From: Planctomycetota bacterium
GTDB lineage: Bacteria > Planctomycetota > Phycisphaerae > UBA1845 > Fen-1342
Length of the DNA: 7,517 nucleotides
Assembly: GCA_030616465.1 (NCBI GenBank)
Contig: JAUWXH010000084.1
Span: 1-7,517, forward strand
Reading direction: 5' to 3'
Below, one piece after another: positions 1-6,646 of this stretch. Position 1 is the first letter of the stretch. The number at the start of each line of letters is the position of its first letter. The position numbers and the translations under genes were made by a program. The notes under the pieces were generated by a model, which searched no databases, was not told the DNA's origin, and saw only the letters and a list, made by a program, of their open reading frames with translations.

Positions 1-1
1 G

Positions 2-120
2 GTCGCACACATGCCGACGGAGGCCATGCATCCTAACTCGCTGGGACAGAAGGCGTTGCAGCGGGCGACCGCGTGCGGGGGATGGTCCGCCCCCGACCAG
101 GTGAGGGGCGTTCCGCCCTG
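2..120 (+). CDS. Possible 3' end of an upstream gene (partial, unidentified)
   Basis: This frame is open from the left edge to a TGA at 118-120. By my count about 33 of its 39 third codon positions are G or C, the pattern expected of a coding frame in this genome. The other two forward frames either stop at 34-36 or show a much weaker bias. The readable tail contains HPNSLGQKALQRATACGG and ends in GVPP. I recognise no domain in it. If coding, it would be the C-terminus of a gene co-oriented with the kinase cluster, ending 120 bp before the FHA gene. An in-frame ATG at 11 would also permit a 36-residue peptide, but no Shine-Dalgarno supports that. The alternative is that the whole 1-240 stretch is non-coding. 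Confidence 0.3.
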
Positions 121-240
121 ACCGTCGCGCCGGGAAATAACCGCCGCTCAGGCCGGAATACCTCTACGCCGACGGAATGCTGCTTCCCAAACGGTACAAT
201 GTGGCTGTAACCCGTCGCCAAACGCACGCTGAGGTATCAA
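121..240. other. Intergenic leader upstream of the FHA gene
   Basis: This 120-bp stretch has no convincing reading frame and is less GC-rich than its surroundings. It holds two GGAAT words (155-159 and 174-178), the second inside a small inverted repeat GGAA-N6-TTCC (174-187). It also holds the candidate -10 element described separately and the GAGG ribosome-binding site at 231-234. I see no T-tract terminator for an upstream gene. A cggggg/cccccg stem (76-81 and 90-95) just before it has no following T run. Confidence 0.4.
174..200 (+). promoter_or_regulatory. Candidate promoter for the FHA-kinase operon
   Basis: TACAAT at 195-200 is a good match to a bacterial -10 element and lies 41 bp before the ATG at 241. 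No good TTGACA-like -35 sits at the usual distance. The best upstream element is GGAATG at 174-179, 15 bp away, which is closer to an ECF-sigma type -35. GGAA-N6-TTCC overlapping it could be an operator. This is motif matching by eye and could be chance. Confidence 0.25.
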
Positions 241-1848
241 ATGCTTTCGCGCTGGCTCTATTCGCGACTGAAGGCCGCCGAAAACGCGCTGAACGACGGC
301 CGTATCGACGAGGCCTACCAGCGTCTCTGTCAGCCGGACGTCCACGATCACCGGCGGGCTAACAAGCTGCTCGACGAGCTCGCCAAGGCCCTGCTGGCCC
401 GGGCCCGGCTGCACGCTCAGGCCGGGCACTACCGCGACACACTCGATGACCTTGACAAGTTGGAGACCCTCCAACGCTCGAGCCCTGACGCGGCCACCCT
501 CCGCAAACGCGCCGTGGAGGCGCTACGCCGCAAGCGCGGCGATCAGGCCGAGCGGAACGAGGCTTACGGGCGGGCGGCGGAAGACCTGCGTGCCGGTCGG
601 CTCGAGTCGGGCCGCCTGGCGATCGACCGCGTCGCCGATTCCCGTCGCCGCGACCTGCTCCGTGACGAGCTCGACATCCGCCTCGAGCGCAGCGAACAGT
701 TGCTCGGGCAGGCCCAGGCGGCGTTGGAGCAGGGCGACGTGCTGACGGCCTGCCGCTACTGGGAGGAAGCCCACAGCCGACACGGGCGTAGCCGCGAGAG
801 CGACGCCTTGGCCACCCGGCTGGTGCCGGCCTTCCGCGACACGCTCGAGACCCTCTTCGACGAAGGTCACCTCGATCGCTTGGCCAGCACGCTGAATCTG
901 GTGGAACAGCTTCGGACCTTCGATCCAGCGCTCAAGGAGCACGAGCGCCTGGTCTCACTCTGTTCGCGGGCGACCGCCCAGCTTGCAGACGGCCGCTACG
1001 CCGACCTGCGGGACACACTGCTGCGCCTACGCGCCGCGCGCGGCAAAGTAGCCTGGGTCAACGAGGCCCTCGAGGCCAGCGCCGCCATCGAGCAGGCCCA
1101 TGATCGGCTGTTGTCGTCTCCGCTGGGGCTGTTCAGCTCGGCGGTTGAGAAATCGGGCGGAATTGTAGAGGCAGGTCTGCCGCCCGCGGCGCATGACAGG
1201 GTGGAGGACGGTGCGGCTGCGCCGCCGGCGCAAGATGCCGCCGGCCTGCGGAACGCCGCGTTGCTGATGCTCGTGGACGGCACGGGGAGTGTGCTGCTGG
1301 TAACCCGTGACGTAGTGCGGATCGGGCGGGCCGGCGGCGAGGCCCAGGTCGAAATCCCGGTCCCCGCCGACATCCAGTCGCACCACGCCGACATCATCCG
1401 CGACGGCGAGGACTATTTCCTGGCGGCCTACGGCCCGGCCAGCGTCAATCGCAAGGAGGTCAAACGTACGTTGCTCCGCGACGGCGACCGGATCGTCTTC
1501 GGACCGAAGGCAAGAATGGTGTTCCGCAAGCCCACGGCCAAGAGCGAGTCGGCGGTCTTGAATCTCTCCGACCGCTGCCGCTTGCCTCAGGACGTCAGCC
1601 ACGTCGTCCTGTTCAAGGATACGGCCCTGCTCGGCCCGCAGGCGAGCTGCCACATTCGCACGCGCGAGGGCCAAACCCGCTTGGTCCTGTTCGAGCGGGC
1701 CGGATACCTGTACGCGCGGCAGACCAGCTCCGGCGGCCGCCCGGTCGGACCGGCCGAGGCCGTCCGGCTGGGAGCTACGTGCGAGTACGGCGACCAGCGG
1801 GTGACGGTCAAGCGGTACGAAGTCCGAGATTCCGGCCGGCTGGCCTGA
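241..1848 (+). CDS. Soluble TPR-like and FHA domain protein (phosphothreonine-binding adaptor)
   Basis: This 535-residue protein starts at ATG 241, with GAGG six bases upstream. Residues 1 to about 290 are helical with a recurring TPR-like hairpin (A-x3-L-x2-G-[RDH]) whose glycines fall at 20, 62, 119, 165, 209 and 251; such solenoids usually bind proteins. Residues 290-340 look like a flexible Ala/Pro linker. Residues 341-432 form an FHA domain, which binds phosphothreonine peptides. Its signature is R360-IGR, S380-HHAD, N403 and L412-RDGDRIVFG. Residues 445-527 look like a second, degenerate FHA fold with LGP (464-466) where IGR would be. There is no signal peptide or membrane segment, so it should be cytoplasmic. 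It is the first gene before two Ser/Thr kinases, 38 bp upstream of the nearer, which suggests it reads kinase-made phosphorylation. The FHA call is firm; the helical-repeat and second-FHA calls are by eye. Confidence 0.9.
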   Translation: MLSRWLYSRLKAAENALNDGRIDEAYQRLCQPDVHDHRRANKLLDELAKALLARARLHAQAGHYRDTLDDLDKLETLQRSSPDAATLRKRAVEALRRKRGDQAERNEAYGRAAEDLRAGRLESGRLAIDRVADSRRRDLLRDELDIRLERSEQLLGQAQAALEQGDVLTACRYWEEAHSRHGRSRESDALATRLVPAFRDTLETLFDEGHLDRLASTLNLVEQLRTFDPALKEHERLVSLCSRATAQLADGRYADLRDTLLRLRAARGKVAWVNEALEASAAIEQAHDRLLSSPLGLFSSAVEKSGGIVEAGLPPAAHDRVEDGAAAPPAQDAAGLRNAALLMLVDGTGSVLLVTRDVVRIGRAGGEAQVEIPVPADIQSHHADIIRDGEDYFLAAYGPASVNRKEVKRTLLRDGDRIVFGPKARMVFRKPTAKSESAVLNLSDRCRLPQDVSHVVLFKDTALLGPQASCHIRTREGQTRLVLFERAGYLYARQTSSGGRPVGPAEAVRLGATCEYGDQRVTVKRYEVRDSGRLA

Positions 1849-1885
1849 GGTGAGATTCGTGGTGGCACCGCCGCAGAGGAGATTC
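1826..1885 (+). repeat. Three GAGATTC direct repeats at 26-27 bp spacing
   Basis: GAGATTC occurs at 1826-1832, 1852-1858 and 1879-1885. The first copy is in the end of the FHA gene, the second in the gap, and the third merges with the Shine-Dalgarno of the first kinase. The last two share an eighth base (GAGATTCG). The near-constant spacing could mark a binding site or an RNA element controlling kinase translation. The words are short, so coincidence is quite possible. Confidence 0.25.
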
Positions 1886-1886
1886 G

Positions 1887-3440
1887 GTGGCCTACACCTT
1901 CAAACATGGTGACCGCCCGCTCAAAGGGATGACAATTCAGCGCGCCGTCGGCCGGGGCGGGTTCGGCGAGGTCTACTACGCCGTCACCGACGCCGGCAAG
2001 GAAGTCGCCCTCAAATACCTCCGCGAGAACCCTGAGATCGAGCTCCGCGGCGTGGCTGAGGTGATCAACCTCAGCAGCCCGAACCTGGTCAAGATCTACG
2101 ACGTCCGCCGCGATCTGGTGGACGAGCCCTTCGTCCTGATGGAGTACATCGGCGGCCCGTCGCTGAGCGACATACTGCGCGCCGAGCCGGGCGGGCTGGC
2201 GCCCGAAAAGGTCGTCTTCTTCGCCCGCGGCATCGCCGCGGGACTGGCCCACCTGCACGCCCACGGCGTCGTCCACCGCGACCTCAAGCCCGGCAACATC
2301 TTTTATGACGAGGGCTACGTGAAGATCGGTGACTACGGACTGTCCAAGCACATGTCGCTCAGTCAGCACAGTGGTCAGACCGTCAGCGTCGGTACCGCCC
2401 ACTACATGGCGCCCGAGATCGGCTCCGGCCGCTACACCAAGCTGGTGGATATCTACGCCCTCGGCATAATCCTGTACGAGATGCTCGCTGGCCGACTGCC
2501 CTTTACCGGCGCCAGTATTCAAGAGGTGCTGATCCGCCAGCTACAGGACGAGCCCGACGTCAGCGTCCTGCCGCCGGACTTCGCACCCATCATCGCCAAA
2601 GCGCTGGCCAAGCGGCCGGAGGAGCGCTACCAGGACGTGAATGAGCTGGTCGATGCTCTCGAGCAGCTATCCGATGTCAAAGAGCGACTCAGCCAGTTCG
2701 ACCCGCTGACGTTGACAAGTGTTCCGCGCGCCTGCGACGTGGCCGAAGCCGATGCGACCCGCACGTCGCCGCCGCGCCCGGTCGTGCCCTCACTGGACGC
2801 CCGTCATGCAGCACCCGCCGGCGTGGGGGGACGTCCGTACGTCGTTCAGCCGCCCCCCTATGTCGATCGCTACACGGCCCCCAAGCCGGACTCGTTCGCC
2901 CTGACTTTGGGCACGGCGATCTTCCTCGAGGTGCTGTTCGTGTTGTTTGCCCTGGGTGCCGCGGTTTCCGGCCCGATTGGGGGCCAGCCGCTGCTGAAGG
3001 TACAGGGGCTCGTGCTGGTTCTTTCGTTCATTCCGTGCAGTATTCTGCTCTACAAATTCTGGGCGACGCTGCCGGTCGGTTGGCGCCGCACCACGCCGGG
3101 TCGTGGCGTCGGCTTCTGCTTCATCCCGTTGTTCAACCTCTATTGGTTCTATGTCGCCTTCCACGGGCTCCTTATCGACTTGAATCGTTATCGCCGTACT
3201 TTCGCGCCCAGCGTCGAGCGTCTCAGCCAAAAGTGGATGATCGCTTACTGGATCCTGTTCATCCTCTGGAAGGCCGTTGGCGAGAACGTCGGACCGGGAC
3301 TCATGCATTTTCTCATAAGCGCCGGCGCCTCGGTGGCCTATATCGGCTTCGTGGTGACGACGACGAGGGTCTGCGAGAATCTGCTGCGCCAAAAGGTCGT
3401 GGCAGCAACGCCGAATCCAATGATGGCGGCCGCGGGATGA
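1887..3440 (+). CDS. Membrane-anchored Ser/Thr protein kinase 1
   Basis: This 517-residue protein starts at GTG 1887, with AGAGGAG (1875-1881) just upstream. The same N-terminus (MAYTFKHGDRPL) recurs in the next kinase, which supports this start. The kinase domain spans about residues 15-265: glycine loop GRGGFGEV (22-29), ATP lysine K43, catalytic loop HRDLKPGN (130-137, base D132), DYG in place of DFG (149-151), activation loop with GTAHYMAPE (169-177), and D188 in DIYALG. A Pro-rich linker (about 270-335) follows. About five hydrophobic segments (338-361, 372-392, 407-430, 450-464, 472-493) give a polytopic membrane domain with the motif GVGFCFIPLFNLYWFYVAFHG. It should phosphorylate Ser/Thr in the cytoplasm. 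No PASTA or other extracellular sensor is visible, so any input is probably sensed within the membrane region. The substrate is unknown; the adjacent FHA protein, sigma factor and itself are candidates. Confidence 0.95.
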   Translation: MAYTFKHGDRPLKGMTIQRAVGRGGFGEVYYAVTDAGKEVALKYLRENPEIELRGVAEVINLSSPNLVKIYDVRRDLVDEPFVLMEYIGGPSLSDILRAEPGGLAPEKVVFFARGIAAGLAHLHAHGVVHRDLKPGNIFYDEGYVKIGDYGLSKHMSLSQHSGQTVSVGTAHYMAPEIGSGRYTKLVDIYALGIILYEMLAGRLPFTGASIQEVLIRQLQDEPDVSVLPPDFAPIIAKALAKRPEERYQDVNELVDALEQLSDVKERLSQFDPLTLTSVPRACDVAEADATRTSPPRPVVPSLDARHAAPAGVGGRPYVVQPPPYVDRYTAPKPDSFALTLGTAIFLEVLFVLFALGAAVSGPIGGQPLLKVQGLVLVLSFIPCSILLYKFWATLPVGWRRTTPGRGVGFCFIPLFNLYWFYVAFHGLLIDLNRYRRTFAPSVERLSQKWMIAYWILFILWKAVGENVGPGLMHFLISAGASVAYIGFVVTTTRVCENLLRQKVVAATPNPMMAAAG

Positions 3441-3497
3441 GCAACGAGGTGAAATCTCGCCGGTCCCGCCCGGCGACCCAACTGCGGAGGAGCAGTC
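3441..3497. other. Gap between the two kinase genes
   Basis: The 57-bp gap holds a strong Shine-Dalgarno GGAGGAG (3486-3492) five bases before the GTG start of the second kinase. It also holds a short CGAG-N7-CTCG inverted repeat (3445-3459). There is no T run, so this is not a convincing terminator. I see no promoter-like pair, which fits co-transcription with kinase 1. Confidence 0.5.
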
Positions 3498-5792
3498 GTG
3501 GCATACACGTTCAAACACGGTGATCGGCCCCTTGAGGGGATAACCATCCAGCGCGCCGTCGGTCGCGGCGGGTTCGGCGAAGTCTACTACGCCCTGACCG
3601 ACTCCGGGAAACAGGTCGCCCTCAAATACCTGCGCGACAACCCGGAGATCGAGCTGCGCGGCATCGCCCACGTGATGAACCTCAAGAGCCCGCACCTGAT
3701 CACCATCTACGACGTCCGCCGTAACCCCGAAGGCGATCCGTTCGTCATCATGGAGTACGTTGGCGGCCCGTCACTGCGCGACCTGCTCATCGCCGAGCCC
3801 AACGGCCTGGGCGCCCAGAAAGCCGCCTTCTTTCTGTGCAACATCGCCGCCGGCCTCAACTACCTGCACGAGCGCGGCATCGTCCACCGCGACTTGAAGC
3901 CGGGCAACATCTTCTACGACGACGGGTACGTCAAGATCGGCGACTACGGGCTGAGCAAGCACATCTCGGTCAGTCGGCACAGCGGGCAGACCGTCAGGGT
4001 CGGCACGGTGCACTACATGGCCCCGGAGATCGGCTCGGGCACCTACACCAAGGCCATCGACATCTACGCGCTCGGTGTGATGCTCTACGAGATGCTCACG
4101 GGCAGCCTCCCGTTCACCGGCTCGAGCATGGGCGAAGTCCTGATGCGCCACCTGAGCGAACAGCCCGACGTCAGCGGCATTCCGGAACCGTTCGCCCAGG
4201 TGATCGCCAAGGCCCTGGCCAAAGATCCGCAGGACCGCTACCAGGACGTGAACGAGATGGTGGATGCGCTGCGGGCCTCCACGGAGTTGAGCGCGAGCAT
4301 CGCGTCGTTCGACCCGGCGATGCTGAGCCGCGTGGCGCGCGGTGAGCCGATTGACGATCCCGATCGGACGGTGACGACGCCGCCCGTGCCGCCGCCCGTG
4401 CCGCCGCTCGACGCGCGTGCGGCCACCGAGCCCGTGCTGGCTCAGCCGATATCGGATGAGCAGGCCCGCAGAGCCCACCGGGGGGCGCGCGCCAGACGAC
4501 GGGTGGACGCTACCTTTGAGCGGCTCGGCCTGGACCCGCGTAAGCGGCGACCGCAGGTGTTCACTTTGCTCGTCGTGGTTGTCGCGGTGGCCATGGGCCT
4601 GGGGTTGATCAGCGGCACGAGATTGCCGGAAGCTGCCGTCGCTGTCGGCCTGTTCCTGGTCGGCGGAACGATTGGACCGCTGGTCGCCTATTTCAAGATC
4701 CTGCAGCGCAACCTGACGCGCAACAGCTTTCTCGATCGCATCGTCTACGCCGGCACCGCCGTTGTCTTCATGATCCCGGCGATCGCCATATCCGGGGACG
4801 AAATCGGGATGAGCTTCGCCCGCTTGGCCATCCCGATTGCGGCGACGCTGTTTCTGTGCAATTGGACCAAGCGCATCGAGGACGGTCGGCGTCAGCGGAT
4901 CCGCGGCGGCCAGGCCGTCTGGCCCGGCATTCTCGGGCTGATCGGTGCCGGGATGATCGACGCGGAGGAATACGCCCTGGTCGCTGCCGGCATGTGCGCG
5001 ACGCTCTCGCTGTTGACGCAGGCCACCGCCGCCATGTGGCCGTTCGGCGCTGTGGTCCGGCCGGGGCAACCCGCCGCCGGAGCTGCGCCCGGCCATCGGC
5101 GTCACCACGTTCATCGCGATGCAGTCGCCGGCGCCGTGGCCGGTGTGGCGCGCGCCGGTGAGCACATCGGCCGGGCCGTCGAGCGCGTCGGTGAACGCAT
5201 CAGCCGGGCGGTCGAGAAGGCCGAGCCGCACGAGGAAGAGGCCGAGGCCACCGAAGCGCAACCATCGCCCGAAGAGCAGGCGGCAGCCCAGATGGTCTAT
5301 ATAGATCCTGCCGCTCCCTCGTTCGTCGGCCGCACCGCCAACGCCGGCCTTTCCTTCATCGGCAAGTTGCTCTTGCTGGCCGGCATCAGCGCGGCCCTCT
5401 TCTATCCGTCCGAGATTAAACTAGACCAGACGGACCCGATATGGAAAAACGGCACGGTGTATGAATCCGGCGACCCGCTCGTGACGATCCCGGCGGCCGC
5501 CGTGCTCGTACCATTGGTGCTGGGCAGCATTCTGCTGATCGCCGCCCGGCGCAACGATGGGGCCGCACACTTTCTGCGTGGCTTCTTCGGTTGCGCGTTC
5601 GCGTTCATTGCCGTGATCGTCGCCCTGGCACCAGCCTCCGAGGGGATCCAGGATTTCTTCGGCACGAACGACTGGAGCGAACTGGACCCTGATACTGTCC
5701 CCGCGCTGGTGGGAACGGCCTTTCTGCTGGCGGTGTCAGTCGTGCTGCTGTTCTGGCCCAGGCGACAGAGGAACAAACCGGTCGTAATCTGA
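3498..5792 (+). CDS. Polytopic membrane Ser/Thr protein kinase 2
   Basis: This 764-residue protein starts at GTG 3498. The kinase domain (about 15-265) aligns without gaps to kinase 1, about 75% identical over residues 1-154 by my count. All key residues are kept: GRGGFGEV (22-29), K43, HRDLKPGN (130-137), DYG (149-151), GTVHYMAPE (169-177), D188. The linker contains PPVPPPVPPLDAR ending at R307, then a basic stretch (ARARRR, RKRR) near 335-352. A first membrane block lies at about 353-512 with around five hydrophobic segments. A hydrophilic region (about 518-612) follows, with a His-rich patch HRRHHVHR (533-540) and an amphipathic Arg/Glu helix with repeats (about 543-577). A second membrane block has four segments (618-636, 664-683, 691-711, 734-753). 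The membrane half is unlike kinase 1 and I do not recognise it. The protein should phosphorylate Ser/Thr in the cytoplasm under control of the membrane part; ligand and substrates are unknown. Confidence 0.95.
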   Translation: MAYTFKHGDRPLEGITIQRAVGRGGFGEVYYALTDSGKQVALKYLRDNPEIELRGIAHVMNLKSPHLITIYDVRRNPEGDPFVIMEYVGGPSLRDLLIAEPNGLGAQKAAFFLCNIAAGLNYLHERGIVHRDLKPGNIFYDDGYVKIGDYGLSKHISVSRHSGQTVRVGTVHYMAPEIGSGTYTKAIDIYALGVMLYEMLTGSLPFTGSSMGEVLMRHLSEQPDVSGIPEPFAQVIAKALAKDPQDRYQDVNEMVDALRASTELSASIASFDPAMLSRVARGEPIDDPDRTVTTPPVPPPVPPLDARAATEPVLAQPISDEQARRAHRGARARRRVDATFERLGLDPRKRRPQVFTLLVVVVAVAMGLGLISGTRLPEAAVAVGLFLVGGTIGPLVAYFKILQRNLTRNSFLDRIVYAGTAVVFMIPAIAISGDEIGMSFARLAIPIAATLFLCNWTKRIEDGRRQRIRGGQAVWPGILGLIGAGMIDAEEYALVAAGMCATLSLLTQATAAMWPFGAVVRPGQPAAGAAPGHRRHHVHRDAVAGAVAGVARAGEHIGRAVERVGERISRAVEKAEPHEEEAEATEAQPSPEEQAAAQMVYIDPAAPSFVGRTANAGLSFIGKLLLLAGISAALFYPSEIKLDQTDPIWKNGTVYESGDPLVTIPAAAVLVPLVLGSILLIAARRNDGAAHFLRGFFGCAFAFIAVIVALAPASEGIQDFFGTNDWSELDPDTVPALVGTAFLLAVSVVLLFWPRRQRNKPVVI
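4380..4403 (+). repeat. 12-bp tandem repeat encoding PPVP units in the kinase 2 linker
   Basis: CCGCCCGTGCCG occurs twice back to back (4380-4391 and 4392-4403), encoding PPVP-PPVP just before LDAR. It lies in the linker between the kinase domain and the membrane region and is a likely slippage site for linker-length variation. Confidence 0.7.
5160..5225 (+). repeat. 33-bp tandem repeat encoding an 11-residue amphipathic helix unit
   Basis: Two 33-bp units (5160-5192 and 5193-5225) encode EHIGRAVERVG and ERISRAVEKAE, residues 555-576 of kinase 2. They share the pattern E-x-I-x-R-A-V-E-[RK]. The preceding residues 543-554 (AVAGAVAGVARAG) look like a more diverged upstream continuation. An 11-residue period suits a hendecad coiled coil or a helix lying on the membrane surface. 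Confidence 0.6.
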
Positions 5793-5810
5793 TCGGGAGG
5801 CGGGAGACTT

Positions 5811-6602
5811 ATGTTGTGCCCGACAACCATGCGGTTCCTGGCCCTCGGGGGCCTGGCCCTCTGTGTGATCGTTGGGGTCGTGCTCTTGGCGACCCGGCGA
5901 CCGATCCTTGGCCTGATCATCGGTCTGGTCGTGCTGGCCTTGGGTGGGCTGCTCGCGCTGCCGGTGTTTTGGGCCAGCGCGAGGCCGGTGGTGGTGACAA
6001 CCCCCGCGAGCCCGCCCGTGCTGCCCGGCCCACGCGCGGCACCCCAGGCACTGGTGGTCACCGACGGCGGTGAATGCGTAATCGCCGTCAGAGTCCCGGA
6101 CGTGCTGCTGCTGGACGAAGAGATTGCCTGCCCGCTTGGCGAATCCCCCGTCGAGCTGGACGAAGTGTCCTTCCAAACCGGCTGGCCCGAGACCGTTAGG
6201 GAATTGGCTGACTCTCTGAAACAGCTTGCGCGTTCGCAACAAACGGACCACGAGTCATGGCGACCGCTGCGCAGACTCAGAGAGGACCGATTTGACAAGT
6301 TGGCCTCCAAGCTGCTGCGCCCCGAGTGGGCCGTCCTCGTGCGGGACGCGCGGACGGCGGCCGCCGACGCCGACGAGAGCCCCAAACTCCGAATGCCGGA
6401 GGTCCGCTTCCAGCGCGACCAGATTCTCACGATCCTCGCTGATCTCGACACAGATCCGCTGAAGCGCGCGGCCAGGCCGCGGAGCGTCGTCCTCTCCGTG
6501 CTGGTGGTCTCCGGCCTTTTGATCGTCGCGTACTCCTTGCTGCAAGCCGGCCTGCGTCGGGCCGCCACCACGCGACCGCACCCGCCGCGCCACCACGGCT
6601 GA
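5811..6602 (+). CDS. Unrecognised membrane protein of the kinase operon
   Basis: This 263-residue protein starts at ATG 5811, 18 bp after kinase 2, with GGGAGG (5795-5800) and GGGAG (5802-5806) upstream. Such close spacing suggests co-transcription and probably translation linked to kinase 2. Two hydrophobic segments (about 8-26 and 31-53) form an N-terminal hairpin. A hydrophilic region of about 170 residues follows. Its first part looks beta-rich (residues 78-105), and its later part is helical and charged, around SLKQLARSQQ and LRRLREDRFDKLASKLL. A third hydrophobic segment (about 225-245) precedes a short basic His/Arg/Pro-rich tail. I recognise no family, catalytic motif or metal site. 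Position suggests a partner, substrate or regulator of the kinases, but the sequence does not show this. An alternative start at the ATG of residue 7 (5829) is possible. Confidence 0.8.
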   Translation: MLCPTTMRFLALGGLALCVIVGVVLLATRRPILGLIIGLVVLALGGLLALPVFWASARPVVVTTPASPPVLPGPRAAPQALVVTDGGECVIAVRVPDVLLLDEEIACPLGESPVELDEVSFQTGWPETVRELADSLKQLARSQQTDHESWRPLRRLREDRFDKLASKLLRPEWAVLVRDARTAAADADESPKLRMPEVRFQRDQILTILADLDTDPLKRAARPRSVVLSVLVVSGLLIVAYSLLQAGLRRAATTRPHPPRHHG

Positions 6603-6619
6603 CCCGGTTGGCCGACGAC

Positions 6620-6646
6620 TTGTTCGCCGTTATCTTTGCCTATTGA
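6620..6646 (+). promoter_or_regulatory. Candidate promoter for the sigma factor gene
   Basis: TTGTTC (6620-6625) and TATTGA (6641-6646), 15 bp apart, form a weak sigma-70-like pair. They lie in a locally AT-rich patch within an otherwise GC-rich 146-bp gap (6603-6748). That gap is far longer than the others in the cluster, consistent with the sigma factor having its own promoter about 100 bp upstream of its start. The spacer is shorter than the ideal 17 bp. No clear terminator is visible in the gap. Confidence 0.3.

Noticed and set aside
76..95. CGGGGG/CCCCCG stem-loop as a terminator
   Set aside because: Six-base stem with an 8-base loop, no following T run, and it lies inside the coding-like stretch.
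1587..3695. Two minus-strand open frames (1587-2522 and 2790-3695) that resemble each other
   Set aside because: Their similarity is explained by their being antisense to the homologous N-terminal parts of the two paralogous kinases. It is not independent evidence of a gene pair.
3771..5261. A 496-residue open frame on the minus strand
   Set aside because: It is antisense to kinase 2, whose + strand frame carries all the kinase motifs. The antisense product is rich in His/Arg/Gly/Asp with no recognisable domain.
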